Numbered from the stretch's first letter, positions 53,572 to 63,129 are shown. The stretch is DNA of 64,000 nt from GJ-E10 sp035625725 (GCA_035625725.1 DASPPB010000034.1:75210-139209); one strand, 5' to 3'. Notes: generated by a model not told the origin, from the sequence alone. Numbers and translations are program-made.

Positions 53572-55464
53572 CTACACGGAGGGCCGCGACGGCACCGACG
53601 CAAGCACCTCATCGACGCGGGCCCCCGAAAGCGCGGTTCGGATAGAACGGTTCATGCGTTGCATCGCGAATTCCTCCGTAGCGCCAGCCAAAGCCAAATT
53701 GGCCGCCACAATCGCATCCGCGGATGCACTGCTCGCGGCGCGTTCGAGTTCCGCAATGGCCATGTCAATGGCCGCCCTTTGTTCCGTCGAGAGGAGGTCG
53801 CCGTCGATGCGCAATGCGGCCCGCGCCGCCTCGAGCATGCGCTGCGCCTCGACTTGCTGCTCCCGCAGCATGCGTGCCGTGCGGTCTTCCGCCGCCGAGT
53901 CGATCGAATCGGCAAGCATCCGCGTAATTTCCTCATCGCTCAGACCGTACGACGGTTTGACGATCACCGAAGCCTCAATTCCGCTCGTCAATTCCGTCGC
54001 ACTGACGGACAGCAGTCCGTCGGCATCCACCTGAAAGCGCACGCGCACGCGCGCCGCGCCTGCCGGCAATGGAGGCAATCCGCGCAGTTCGAAGCGCGCC
54101 AGGGATCGGCATCGATCCACGAGTTCGCGTTCCCCCTGAACCACGTGCAACGCAATGGCGCTTTGCGCATCTTTGAACGTTGTGAAATCCTGCGCGCGGG
54201 CCGTCGGGATCGTGGAATTGCGCGGAACGATCTTTTCCACGAGCCCACCCATTGTCTCCAGACCAAGAGATAGCGGAATGACATCGAGCAGCAGCCAATC
54301 GTCGCCTTCGGGCCGATTGCCTGCCAGGAGATTCGCCTGGATTGCGGCCCCCAAAGCGACAACCTTGTCCGGATCCTGATCAACCAGCGGCGGCTTGCCA
54401 AAGAAGTCGGCGACGGCCTGACGCACGTGAGGCATGCGCGTCGCTCCGCCGACGAGTATCACTCCCTGGATGGAGGAAACAGCGCAACCAGCGTCGCGCA
54501 ACGTGCGACGCGTCGCGTCGATTGTTTTTTGCACCAAGTGCTGGGTCAGTGCCACGAACGTGTCGCGCCCAATATTCAAATTTACCCATTTGCCGTCGCT
54601 GAGCCGCGCCTGGATCGTGGCCTGCGTCCGAGTCGACAACGCCTCCTTGGCGCCGCGCGCAAGCGCGGTGAGCAACCGGCTGTCCTCCGGCGCAAGCAAG
54701 GACAAATTGGCCTGTTCCAGCGCCCAGCAGTACAGACGGTGGTCGAAGTCATCCCCGCCCAGCGCGGTGTCTCCTCCGGTCGCAAGAACTTCAAAGACGC
54801 CCTTGCTCAAGCGCAGAATAGAAATGTCAAACGTTCCCCCACCCAAGTCGTAGATCGCGAAGACGCCCTCTGCCCCGCTATCCAGGCCATAGGCCACGGC
54901 CGCTGCCGTCGGTTCGTTGAGCAGACGCAAGACGGGTAATCCCGCCAGACGCGCGGCATCGCGCGTGGCCTGACGCTGCGCGTCATCAAAATACGCTGGG
55001 ACAGTGATCACGGCGCCGGCCAAGGCTCCGCCAAGCGAAGCTTCGGCTCGTTCCCGCAGCACCCGTAAAATCTCCGCGGACACTTCCACCGGGCTCTTGA
55101 TTCCGGCGGCGGTTCGCAGCTGCACCATTCCCGGGGCGTCGACAAAGTCGTAGGGCAGGTTCTCCGCATATGCGACGTCGCGCAACCCCCGCCCCATGAG
55201 GCGCTTGGCGGACACGACCGTATTGCGCGGATCGCTGGCCAGGGCCGCCTGCGCCTCGTATCCGACCGCCGGCTCGGCGTCGGCGAAGTAGCGCACAACC
55301 GACGGCAGCAAAGCGCGGCCCTGCGCATCGGGCAGCACTACTGCGCTGCCACTGCGCACGGACGCCACTAGCGAGTTGGTCGTCCCCAGGTCGATTCCGA
55401 CGGCCAGCCGATGTTGGTGCGGAGCGGTCGATTGGCCCGGCTCAGCAATCTGTAAAAGGGCCAT
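53572..55464 (-). CDS. hscA: Fe-S cluster assembly chaperone HscA (Hsp70 family)
   Basis: A 630-residue Hsp70-type ATPase: phosphate-binding VGIDLGTTNSLVASVRS, IYDLGGGTFDISILRLSKGV, and GGATRMPHVRQAV in the nucleotide domain; a substrate domain that binds the LPPVK motif of IscU, and a helical lid. It follows hscB by 3 bases. Length and motifs are normal. Confidence 0.96.
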   Translation of the reverse strand: MALLQIAEPGQSTAPHQHRLAVGIDLGTTNSLVASVRSGSAVVLPDAQGRALLPSVVRYFADAEPAVGYEAQAALASDPRNTVVSAKRLMGRGLRDVAYAENLPYDFVDAPGMVQLRTAAGIKSPVEVSAEILRVLRERAEASLGGALAGAVITVPAYFDDAQRQATRDAARLAGLPVLRLLNEPTAAAVAYGLDSGAEGVFAIYDLGGGTFDISILRLSKGVFEVLATGGDTALGGDDFDHRLYCWALEQANLSLLAPEDSRLLTALARGAKEALSTRTQATIQARLSDGKWVNLNIGRDTFVALTQHLVQKTIDATRRTLRDAGCAVSSIQGVILVGGATRMPHVRQAVADFFGKPPLVDQDPDKVVALGAAIQANLLAGNRPEGDDWLLLDVIPLSLGLETMGGLVEKIVPRNSTIPTARAQDFTTFKDAQSAIALHVVQGERELVDRCRSLARFELRGLPPLPAGAARVRVRFQVDADGLLSVSATELTSGIEASVIVKPSYGLSDEEITRMLADSIDSAAEDRTARMLREQQVEAQRMLEAARAALRIDGDLLSTEQRAAIDMAIAELERAASSASADAIVAANLALAGATEEFAMQRMNRSIRTALSGARVDEVLASVPSRPSV

Positions 55465-55467
55465 AGA

Positions 55468-56016
55468 CTATTTTTGCGCGGCTGCGGTCTCATCGCGATC
55501 GGCGAGCGCGCGATCGATTTCGGCGTGTATCTTTTCAAGAAACATAAGCGCGCGGACCGCCTGCGCCGCACCCGTGAAATCGTGGTTCACATCGATGAAC
55601 TGCGCAATGCGCCCGAGCAAATTGCTGTGCTGTTGCTCGACCTCCTCCGACAGTGCCACGATCGCGTTGGCATCGCCGGCCTTGCGCGCGGTCTCAAGCG
55701 CTTCGTGCCACCGCATCTGGCGCTCGAGAAAGGACGCCTCGGGCGGGGCGGCGTTCGGCCCCTCAAGCGGCGCACCATGGCAACGACAAAGGTAGGCAGC
55801 CCGAGCGACATCGGACTTGAGAATCCGGTATGCCTCATTCGCGTGGCTGGCCAGCTGCATTGCCGCCCGCCGTTCGCTGGCGCCCGCACCCGCGTGGCGA
55901 TCAGGGTGAACTCGCGAGAGAACCTCGCGATACGCGTTTGTCAGTCCCGCCGCATCAATGGAAAACCGCGGCTCCAGACCGAACAGGGCGAAGTATTCGG
56001 GAATCGACGAAGGCAC
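55468..56016 (-). CDS. hscB: Fe-S cluster co-chaperone HscB (J-domain)
   Basis: A 182-residue co-chaperone with an N-terminal J-domain (EYFALFGLEPRFSIDAAGLT, the HPD motif in SRVHPDRHAG) and a C-terminal helical IscU-binding domain (LERQMRWHEALETARKAGDA). GTG 56016 is used as the start because it gives the usual N-terminus before PSSIPEYFALF; a longer frame overlaps iscA. It stimulates HscA and brings IscU to it. Confidence 0.93.
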   Translation of the reverse strand: MPSSIPEYFALFGLEPRFSIDAAGLTNAYREVLSRVHPDRHAGAGASERRAAMQLASHANEAYRILKSDVARAAYLCRCHGAPLEGPNAAPPEASFLERQMRWHEALETARKAGDANAIVALSEEVEQQHSNLLGRIAQFIDVNHDFTGAAQAVRALMFLEKIHAEIDRALADRDETAAAQK

Positions 56017-56030
56017 GTGCGCGACACACT

Positions 56031-56354
56031 TCAGACCCGAAACGACTCGCCGCAACCACAGCGGTCCTTTTCATTGGGGTTGTTAAATCGGAAACCTTCG
56101 TTCAAACCTTCCCGCACGAAGTCAAGTTCGGTGCCGTCGAGATATGAAAGGCTGCGCGGATCGACAAGCACCGTCACGCCATGGCTTTCGAAGCGCGCAT
56201 CGCTCGGATCGACCGTATCGGCAAACTCCAGCTTGTACGCCATGCCGGAGCATCCGCTCGTCTGCACCGCAAGGCGCAGACCGACACCCTTGCCGCGTTT
56301 GCTGAGATAGGCGGCGACGTGCCGGGCCGCGCGTTCCGTGACAGTAATGGCCAT
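56031..56354 (-). CDS. iscA: A-type Fe-S carrier protein IscA
   Basis: A 107-residue A-type carrier with the three conserved cysteines Cys35 (TSGCSGMAY), Cys99 and Cys101 (CGCGESFRV). Text GLRLAVQTSGCSGMAYKLEF is typical. It delivers iron or clusters in the ISC pathway and lies 12 bases after iscU. Confidence 0.96.
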   Translation of the reverse strand: MAITVTERAARHVAAYLSKRGKGVGLRLAVQTSGCSGMAYKLEFADTVDPSDARFESHGVTVLVDPRSLSYLDGTELDFVREGLNEGFRFNNPNEKDRCGCGESFRV

Positions 56355-56366
56355 CGTTCCGGTCCC

Positions 56367-56810
56367 TCAGGCCGCTGCGCGCGCCGCAGCGTCCGCGGAT
56401 ACCTGCGAGCTTGCGGCCTCCCGCGAGTGTTGCTGATGCTTGTTTCGATAGTCTTCGATCGCGGCCTTGATCGCATCTTCGGCCAGAATCGAACAATGAA
56501 TCTTCACCGGCGGAAGAGCCAACTCATCGGCGATTTGCGAATTGCGAATCTCTAGTGCCTGATCGAGCGTCTTGCCCTTGACCCATTCCGTAACCAGCGA
56601 ACTCGACGCGATCGCGGAACCGCAGCCGTAGGTCTTGAAACGGGCATCCTCAATGATTCCTTCCTCGTTGACCCGTATCTGCAACTTCATCACGTCCCCG
56701 CACGCCGGTGCACCCACCATACCAGTGCCAACGGCCTCGTCGTCGCGGTCGAACGATCCGACATTACGCGGATTTTCGTAGTGATCGACAACTTTCTGAC
56801 TGTAAGCCAT
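56367..56810 (-). CDS. iscU: Fe-S cluster scaffold protein IscU
   Basis: A 147-residue scaffold with cluster ligands Cys37 (GAPACGDVM), Cys63 (KTYGCGSAIAS) and Cys106 (IHCSILAEDA), Asp39, and the HscA-recognition motif LPPVK at 99-103. The C-terminus is about 20 residues longer than usual and alanine/serine-rich (SQVSADAAARAAA). It lies 16 bases after iscS. Confidence 0.97.
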   Translation of the reverse strand: MAYSQKVVDHYENPRNVGSFDRDDEAVGTGMVGAPACGDVMKLQIRVNEEGIIEDARFKTYGCGSAIASSSLVTEWVKGKTLDQALEIRNSQIADELALPPVKIHCSILAEDAIKAAIEDYRNKHQQHSREAASSQVSADAAARAAA

Positions 56811-56826
56811 CTTCTACTCCATCGGT

Positions 56827-58035
56827 TCAGTGGGCAGCCCACTGCACTGAGTTCAAATCGATGCCATCCATATGCATTTCCCACAAGGGTGACATCGATC
56901 GAAGCTTAGCGACCTTCTCGGTCATAAGTTTTACGACGAAATCGATTTCCTCTTCCGTCGTGAAACGTCCAACGGAAAACCGGATCGAGCTGTGCGCCAG
57001 CTCGTCGCTGCGTCCCAGAGCGCGCAACACGTATGAGGGTTCCAGGCTCGCGGACGTGCAGGCCGAACCCGAGGATACCGCGATATCTTTGACCGCCATT
57101 ATCAGCGATTCGCCTTCGACGAAGTTAAAACTGACGTTCAGATTTTGCGCAACGCGCCGCTCCAGGTCACCGTTGAGGTACACCTCTTCCATGCGATGCA
57201 GGCCGTTCCAGAGTCGATCGCGCAATTGACGAATGCGTTCGTTTTCCGACGCCATCTCCACCTGGGCGATCTGAAATGCGGCTCCCATACCCACAATCTG
57301 GTGCGTCGGCAGCGTTCCCGAACGCAACCCGCGTTCGTGTCCGCCACCGTGCATCTGGGCTTCGAGGCGCACGCGCGGCTTGCGACGCACGTACAGCGCA
57401 CCGACGCCCTTGGGACCATAGGTCTTATGCGCCGAGAAGGACATCAGGTCGACCTTCAGCGCCCCAAGGTCGATATCGACTTTACCCGTCGCCTGCGCGG
57501 AATCCACATGCAGCAAAATTCCGCGATCCCGACAAATCTCGCCTAGGGCAGCGATGTCCTGGATGACGCCGATCTCGTTGTTGACGAACATCACGGACGC
57601 GAGCACCGTGTCGGGGCGCAAGCTCTCCGTGAAGCGACCGATGTCGAGCAGACCGTCGGCCGCGACGTCCAAGTAGGTGACCTCGAAGCCTTCTCGTTCC
57701 AACTCCCGCATCGTATCGAGGGTCGCCTTGTGTTCGGTCTTGACCGTCACAAGGTGCCGACCCTTCTCGCGGTAAAAGTGAGCCGCACCCTTGATGGCCA
57801 GATTGATCGATTCGGTCGCTCCCGACGTCCAGACTATCTCCCGCGGATCGGCGTGTACAAGCGTCGCAACCTCCGAGCGCGCCTGCTCGACAGCCCGTTC
57901 GGCCTCCCACCCAAATGCGTGGCTCCGAGATGCCGGATTGCCGAAGCGCTCCCGCAGATACGGAAGCATCCTATCGAGCACGCGCGGATCGACCGGCGTG
58001 GTAGCTGCGTAGTCAAGATAAATCGGCAGATGCAT
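56827..58035 (-). CDS. iscS: Cysteine desulfurase IscS
   Basis: A 402-residue PLP-dependent enzyme that supplies sulfur for Fe-S clusters and tRNA thiolation. The PLP lysine is Lys204 in SFSAHKTYGPKG, and the persulfide cysteine Cys326 lies in SSGSACTSASLEPSYVLRAL. Other text: YLDYAATTPVDPRVLDRMLP and HVDSAQATGKVDIDLG. It lies 16 bases after iscR. Confidence 0.97.
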   Translation of the reverse strand: MHLPIYLDYAATTPVDPRVLDRMLPYLRERFGNPASRSHAFGWEAERAVEQARSEVATLVHADPREIVWTSGATESINLAIKGAAHFYREKGRHLVTVKTEHKATLDTMRELEREGFEVTYLDVAADGLLDIGRFTESLRPDTVLASVMFVNNEIGVIQDIAALGEICRDRGILLHVDSAQATGKVDIDLGALKVDLMSFSAHKTYGPKGVGALYVRRKPRVRLEAQMHGGGHERGLRSGTLPTHQIVGMGAAFQIAQVEMASENERIRQLRDRLWNGLHRMEEVYLNGDLERRVAQNLNVSFNFVEGESLIMAVKDIAVSSGSACTSASLEPSYVLRALGRSDELAHSSIRFSVGRFTTEEEIDFVVKLMTEKVAKLRSMSPLWEMHMDGIDLNSVQWAAH

Positions 58036-58051
58036 GGCGTGCCATCACCCC

Positions 58052-58549
58052 TTAGCCAATGGCTGTACTCTCGTCGATCGTTGTACGCGCTCCCGTACCG
58101 CTCCAACGATTGGTCGTCGTCGGGCTCGTCACCGAACGCGCCGCAGTCGATTGTTGGGCCACCAGGCTCGCGAGCGATACGGAATCCAGGAAGTCGACCA
58201 TATGCCGATTGAGGCTCGTCCACAGGTCATGGGTCATGCAGCGGCGATCGTTATCGCAGTTGGCCTGACCGGCACACTGCGTGGCGTCCAAGGGTTCATC
58301 AACGGCAAAGATGATATCGGCAACCGAAATATCGGTGGCGGGTTTCCCTAGCCGGTAGCCGCCGCCCGGGCCGCGCGTGCTTTCCACCAGACCATGACGG
58401 CGCAGCTTGGCAAAGAGCTGTTCGAGGTACGAAAGAGAAATCGTTTGCCGCTGACTGATTCCCGCTAGCGTCACCGGCCCTTTGTGCTGCCGCATTCCCA
58501 AGTCAATCATCGCCGTAACGGCAAAACGGCCTTTGGTCGTTAATCGCAT
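58052..58549 (-). CDS. iscR: Rrf2-family Fe-S sensing regulator IscR
   Basis: A 165-residue Rrf2 regulator. The winged HTH is residues 1-75 (MRLTTKGRFAVTAMIDLGMR, STRGPGGGYRLGKPATDISV) and the cluster ligands are Cys92, Cys98 and Cys104 in QCAGQANCDNDRRCMTHDLW, at exactly the Escherichia coli positions. ATG 58549 is the standard start; a GTG at 58579 would add 10 residues. It should repress the isc operon when loaded with [2Fe-2S]. Confidence 0.96.
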   Translation of the reverse strand: MRLTTKGRFAVTAMIDLGMRQHKGPVTLAGISQRQTISLSYLEQLFAKLRRHGLVESTRGPGGGYRLGKPATDISVADIIFAVDEPLDATQCAGQANCDNDRRCMTHDLWTSLNRHMVDFLDSVSLASLVAQQSTAARSVTSPTTTNRWSGTGARTTIDESTAIG

Positions 58550-58623
58550 AGGTATTCCCTTTCGGCTTATGGGCACCACGCGACGCCAAAGAGCAGGCGT
58601 GAACGCAGTTAAACCCGACTGTT

Positions 58624-58652
58624 TGTATACACAATCGTAGTTTAACCTACAA
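58624..58652 (-). promoter_or_regulatory. isc promoter with overlapping palindromic operator
   Basis: On the minus strand TTGTAG (58652-58647) and TATACA (58629-58624) are separated by exactly 17 bases, a good sigma-70 promoter 75 bases upstream of iscR. The palindrome GTAGGTTAAACTAC (58637-58650) starts in the -35 box and fills the spacer. It is a plausible IscR site, so iscR would repress itself. Confidence 0.7.
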
Positions 58653-58670
58653 AAATGGTCAACAATTTCG

Positions 58671-58702
58671 GCTTCGAAAAGGCGGTACGAAACGTACCGC
58701 CC
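58671..58702 (-). terminator. Terminator of the phosphatase transcript
   Basis: On the minus strand GGCGGTAC-GTTTC-GTACCGCC forms a perfect 8-pair stem (58681-58701) followed by TTTTCG. It lies about 57 bases after the phosphatase stop and just upstream of the isc promoter, insulating the two transcripts. Confidence 0.75.
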
Positions 58703-58758
58703 TTCCGCTGGCCTCCGGGGTGCGACCCCGGCCGGGCGGTGGCCCGCGCCTGGGCCCT

Positions 58759-59247
58759 TTACGCTGCCGCGTACATGGTCGCCCGCTTGCGGACGACTTC
58801 AATTAGCCCCTGGCACGCATCCTCGACGTAGTCGAGGACGGTATTGAAGCCCTCCGGCCCCCCGTAGTACGGATCCGGGACCGTTGCGGCGTCATGCTCG
58901 CCGGCAAAGCGCATGAGCAGATGCAGCTTGTGCTTATGGGCACGTGGGCACTGCTGCTGCAGCAGCGCCAGATTTTCCCAGTCCATGGCCAATATGAGAT
59001 CAAAATCCCGAAAATCGTCCTGCGTGATCTGGCGCGCCCGCATACCCCCGATTTCCACGCCGCGGCGCTTGGCAGCCTGCACCGCACGAGCGTCTGGCGG
59101 CTCGCCCACGTGATAGGCGTGCGTGCCGGCGGACTCCACTTGGACGCTTCCCTCTAGCCCGGCCTCCGACACCATCTTGCGAAAAACGCCCTGGGCCATG
59201 GGGGAACGGCAGATGTTGCCCATACAAACAAACAGTACTTTGGTCAT
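58759..59247 (-). CDS. Low-molecular-weight protein-tyrosine phosphatase
   Basis: A 162-residue phosphatase with the P-loop VCMGNICRSP (C-x5-R) at the N-terminus and the acid loop VPDPYYGGPEGFN. The chosen start is ATG 59247, in MTKVLFVCMGN, about 10 bases from an AAAGG site; ATG 59253 is equally possible. Such genes often lie next to isc operons in betaproteobacteria. Substrates are unknown; roles in exopolysaccharide control or arsenate reduction occur in the superfamily. Confidence 0.92.
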   Translation of the reverse strand: MTKVLFVCMGNICRSPMAQGVFRKMVSEAGLEGSVQVESAGTHAYHVGEPPDARAVQAAKRRGVEIGGMRARQITQDDFRDFDLILAMDWENLALLQQQCPRAHKHKLHLLMRFAGEHDAATVPDPYYGGPEGFNTVLDYVEDACQGLIEVVRKRATMYAAA

Positions 59248-59464
59248 ATACATCGCGCCTTTCGGGTGCGGTGCCGTGGTCATCAACGGCTGTTCACGAA
59301 GGGCGGGTTTCCCGCCGCCGGCCTCTGCTTTTTTAACGGTCTGCATCACTTGTTCCAAGTAAGTCCTCGCCGGAAAGACTCAATTCCCGCCAATAAGTTC
59401 AAGTTCTCGTCCGTACGGACGCCCCGGCGACCTGGGCATGGCTGCCCCATCGTCCCGGAGCCCA

Positions 59465-61537
59465 TCAATCCGCCTTCTCAGCCAAGGCCGAGCGTTCTTC
59501 CATACCGGAACCAAAGACGCGCTCGCGAAGCACGGCCAACTGGTCCCGAAACTCGGCCGCCTTCTCGAACTGCAGGTTCTTGGCAAACTCCAACATCTGC
59601 TTCTCGAGGCGCTTGATTTCGCGTCCCAGCTGGCGCTCGCTCATGGACGAATAGCTCGGCGTCTCCTCGGACGCTCGCAGAGCCGCCTCCGACTCGACCG
59701 CGCTAACGATCCCATCGATGAGTTCGCGCACGTCTTTGCGCACGCCACGGGGGATGATGCCGTTGGCCTCATTAAATGCACTTTGGCGGCTGCGCCTTCG
59801 TTCGGTCTCCCCGATTGCCCGGCGCATCGAATCCGTGATCGAGTCCCCGTAGAGGATCGCGGTGCCCTCGAGATTGCGCGCCGCCCGTCCGATCGTCTGG
59901 ATCAAAGAACGCTCGGAACGCAAAAAACCTTCCTTATCGGCGTCGAGGATCGCCACCAGTCCGACCTCGGGCAAATCCAGCCCCTCGCGCAGCAGGTTGA
60001 TCCCGACGAGCACATCGAACACGCCGTTACGCAAGTCCCGGATGATTTCCACCCGCTCGACGGTGTCGACGTCGGAGTGAAGGTAGCGCACCTTGACGCC
60101 ATGGTCAGCGAGAAAGGCCGTCAAGTCTTCCGCCATGCGCTTGGTAAGCGTCGTGATGAGTACCCGCTGGCCACGCCGCACCCGCGCGTTGATCTCGCCC
60201 AGGACGTCGTCGACCTGAGTGCGCGCCGCGCGCACTTCCACCCGCGGATCGATCAACCCCGTCGGTCGAACGAGCTGCTCGACGACCTGCGAGGAATGTT
60301 CCATCTCGTACCCGCCTGGCGTCGCCGATACGAAAATGCACCGGCGCATCTTGCGTTCGAATTCGTCGAAACGCAGCGGACGGTTATCGAGCGCCGACGG
60401 CAGTCGAAATCCGTACTCAACGAGGGTCTCTTTCCGGGACCGGTCCCCCCGGTACATGCCCCCGAGCTGGGGAATTGTCACGTGCGACTCGTCGATGATC
60501 ATCAACGCGTCGGTCGGCAGATAGTCGATCAGCGTCGGCGGAGGTTCACCGGGCGCGGCTCCGGACAGATGCCGCGTGTAGTTCTCGATTCCCTTGCAAA
60601 ATCCAACTTCCGAGAGCATTTCTAGGTCAAAGCGCGTGCGCTGCTCCAGACGCTGGGCCTCGACGATCTTGCCCGCCGCATAGAGCTGCGGCGCGCGCTC
60701 TTGGAGCTCGTCGCGAATGGTTTCAATGGCCCGCAACACCGTCTGCCGGGGCGTCACGTAGTGCGAGGACGGATAGACCGTAAACCGAGGAACGCGCTGG
60801 CGCACCCTGCCCGTCAAGGGGTCAAAAAGCAAAATGCTCTGCACCTCGTCGTCGAGCAGCTCGATGCGCACCGCGACCTCGGCGTGTTCGGCCGGGAACA
60901 CGTCGATCGTGTCCCCGCGAACGCGGAATTTTCCGCGGACGAACTCGCCCTCGCTGCGCTGGTACTGCATCGAAACGAGCCGCGCGATGATCTCGCGCTG
61001 ACCGATCCGATCTCTCTGCCGCAACACCAAAATCATGGAGTGGTATTCGTCGGGGTTCCCGATCCCGTAAATGGCCGAGACCGTTCCCACAATGATGGTG
61101 TCGCGCCGCTCCAGCAGCGACTTTGTCGCCGACAGTCGCATCTGCTCGATGTGCTCATTAATCGCGCTGTCTTTCTCGATGTAGAGGTCGCGCGCAGGAA
61201 CGTATGCTTCGGGCTGGTAGTAGTCGTAGTACGACACGAAGTATTCGACCGCGTTGTGCGGGAAAAACTCGCGCATCTCCGAGTACAGTTGCGCCGCCAG
61301 CGTCTTGTTGGGAGCCAGGATCAGTGTGGGCACGGCAGCGTGCGCAATGACGTTGGCCATGGTAAAAGTCTTGCCTGAACCGGTGACGCCGAGCAGCGTT
61401 TGACCGATGAGCCCGTCAACGACACCCTCGGCCAGACGAGCAATCGCGCCCGGCTGGTCTCCAGCAGGTTCATAAGGCCGATGCAACCGAAACGGCGATT
61501 CGGTGAGAATGCTTCGCACGGGAATGGGGCGAACCAA
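59465..61537 (-). CDS. uvrB: Excinuclease ABC subunit B
   Basis: A 690-residue DNA-damage recognition helicase of nucleotide excision repair. Motifs in order: Walker A GVTGSGKTFTMANV, the beta-hairpin VSYYDYYQPEAYVPARD, DESHVT, SATPGGYE, TLTKRMAEDLT, QTIGRAARN and a C-terminal UVR motif (IKRLEKQMLEFAKNLQFEKA) that binds UvrC. The 250-base AT-rich gap to the divergent aminotransferase probably holds both promoters. Confidence 0.97.
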   Translation of the reverse strand: MVRPIPVRSILTESPFRLHRPYEPAGDQPGAIARLAEGVVDGLIGQTLLGVTGSGKTFTMANVIAHAAVPTLILAPNKTLAAQLYSEMREFFPHNAVEYFVSYYDYYQPEAYVPARDLYIEKDSAINEHIEQMRLSATKSLLERRDTIIVGTVSAIYGIGNPDEYHSMILVLRQRDRIGQREIIARLVSMQYQRSEGEFVRGKFRVRGDTIDVFPAEHAEVAVRIELLDDEVQSILLFDPLTGRVRQRVPRFTVYPSSHYVTPRQTVLRAIETIRDELQERAPQLYAAGKIVEAQRLEQRTRFDLEMLSEVGFCKGIENYTRHLSGAAPGEPPPTLIDYLPTDALMIIDESHVTIPQLGGMYRGDRSRKETLVEYGFRLPSALDNRPLRFDEFERKMRRCIFVSATPGGYEMEHSSQVVEQLVRPTGLIDPRVEVRAARTQVDDVLGEINARVRRGQRVLITTLTKRMAEDLTAFLADHGVKVRYLHSDVDTVERVEIIRDLRNGVFDVLVGINLLREGLDLPEVGLVAILDADKEGFLRSERSLIQTIGRAARNLEGTAILYGDSITDSMRRAIGETERRRSRQSAFNEANGIIPRGVRKDVRELIDGIVSAVESEAALRASEETPSYSSMSERQLGREIKRLEKQMLEFAKNLQFEKAAEFRDQLAVLRERVFGSGMEERSALAEKAD

Positions 61538-61787
61538 TGACGCAGTGCAACGCGAAATCTTAGCATCGGACCAAAAAAAATCCTAGTGTCGGAAACATAT
61601 GCTTACAAGTTGAACCTTTAATATTCAATGACTTATCTCTAATAGTGACCTGAATGGGGGAAGCGAATGTGACGCCCCGAGCCCTCGGAAGCGATGCCCG
61701 CGATCGGGAGAGATTTGGCGCGTTGTGTAAACTGGCGGATCGCGCCCGAATTTGAGCTCGTGGCCGTGCTTGAGCCCGAGACCTGCA

Positions 61788-62996
61788 ATGATCTCTTCGC
61801 TTTTTTCCGCCGTCGAGTTGGCGCCTGCAGATCCGATACTCGGACTGAATGAGGCCTTCAACGCTGACCAGCACCCCAACAAAGTCAATCTAGGCGTTGG
61901 TGTCTACCTGGGCGAGGACGGCAAGATCCCTTTGCTTGACTCGGTCCGACAGGCCGAGGCCCTGCGCTTGCAAAACCCCTCAGCGCGCGGTTATCTACCC
62001 ATCGACGGCCTTGCGCTCTATGACACGGCCGTCCAGCGCCTGCTCTTCGGTGAGAATTCCGAACTGATCAAGCAAGGCCGGCTTGTTACGGCACAGGCCC
62101 TGGGCGGCACCGGCGCCCTGACAATTGGCGCCGACCTGCTGCGGCGACTGCTGCCGGATGCGCGCGTGCTCATTAGTGATCCGAGTTGGGAGAATCACCG
62201 AGCACTCTTCGAGGCGGCGGGTTTTGCCGTTGCCAATTATCCCTACTACGACGCGGCGACACACGGGTTGAATTTCGCCGCGATGCGCGCGTCCCTCCAG
62301 GCCGCGGCACCGCGCACCATCGTTGTGCTCCATGCGTGCTGCCACAATCCAACGGGGGTCGATCCGTCGCCTGAACAATGGAAGCAGATCGTGCAGATCG
62401 TGCGCGAGCGCAACTTGGTGGCGTTTCTCGACCTCGCCTACCAGGGATTTGCCGAAGGCATAGAGCCCGATGGTGCCGTGGTTCGCGCTTTTGCTGCGAG
62501 CGGCGCGCAGTTTTTTGTCGCCAGCTCGTTTTCTAAGTCCTTTTCGCTTTACGGCGAGCGCGTCGGAGCCCTGACGATCGTAACGGCAAACGCTGACGAG
62601 TCCAAGCGTGTCTTGAGCCAGCTCAAACGGATCATTCGGACGAATTACTCGAATCCGCCGACGCACGGCGGCGCCCTGGTCGCCGCCATCCTGACAAACC
62701 CGGAACTGCGGGCTCGTTGGGAGAGCGAACTCACCGCGATGCGCGAGCGCATCAAAGCGATGCGCGAATCCTTGGTGGATTTGTTGGGCAAACGCATCCC
62801 AGAGCGGGATTTTTCGTTCGTGCGCCGTCAGCGTGGCATGTTTTCCTTCTCGGGACTGACGGCGCCACAAGTCGATCGACTGCGCACCGAATATGGCATC
62901 TACGCGGTTTCGACGGGACGCATTTGCGTCGCCGCTCTCAATCGCAGGAACGTCGAAACGGTGGCCGACGCAATTGCGACGGTCGTAGGCGGCTAA
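61788..62996 (+). CDS. tyrB: Aromatic/aspartate aminotransferase (TyrB-like, class I)
   Basis: A 402-residue PLP-dependent transaminase of subgroup I-alpha. Key text: ADPILGLNEAFNADQHPNKV, YLPIDGLALYDTAVQRLLFG, HACCHNPTGVDPSPEQW, LDLAYQGFAEG, the PLP lysine in SSFSKSFSLYGERVG, and RGMFSFSGL near the C-terminus. It should interconvert aromatic amino acids or aspartate with their keto acids. ATG 61788 fits the family N-terminus. Aspartate aminotransferase AspC is the main alternative; the position next to uvrB is the usual one for the betaproteobacterial aromatic enzyme. Confidence 0.9.
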   Translation: MISSLFSAVELAPADPILGLNEAFNADQHPNKVNLGVGVYLGEDGKIPLLDSVRQAEALRLQNPSARGYLPIDGLALYDTAVQRLLFGENSELIKQGRLVTAQALGGTGALTIGADLLRRLLPDARVLISDPSWENHRALFEAAGFAVANYPYYDAATHGLNFAAMRASLQAAAPRTIVVLHACCHNPTGVDPSPEQWKQIVQIVRERNLVAFLDLAYQGFAEGIEPDGAVVRAFAASGAQFFVASSFSKSFSLYGERVGALTIVTANADESKRVLSQLKRIIRTNYSNPPTHGGALVAAILTNPELRARWESELTAMRERIKAMRESLVDLLGKRIPERDFSFVRRQRGMFSFSGLTAPQVDRLRTEYGIYAVSTGRICVAALNRRNVETVADAIATVVGG

Positions 62997-63053
62997 GAAG
63001 AAATTCTTGCAACTATCGCGCCATCGCCGTCGCCGTTACAATTTGAGTCGTGT

Positions 63054-63129
63054 TCCCCGATAGCTCAGTTGGTAGAGCGTCGGACTGTTAATCCGCAGGT
63101 CGCTGGTTCGAGTCCAGCTCGGGGAGCCA
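63054..63129 (+). tRNA. tRNA-Asn(GTT)
   Basis: A 76-base tRNA with acceptor stem TCCCCGA pairing with TCGGGGA, anticodon loop CTGTTAA giving GTT, intact T-loop GGTTCGAGTCC and encoded CCA at 63127-63129. Mobile DNA begins immediately downstream. Confidence 0.96.

Noticed and set aside
59438..60625. Long plus-strand open frame opposite uvrB
   Set aside because: Antisense to uvrB and rich in Arg, Asp and His typical of reverse-frame shadows.
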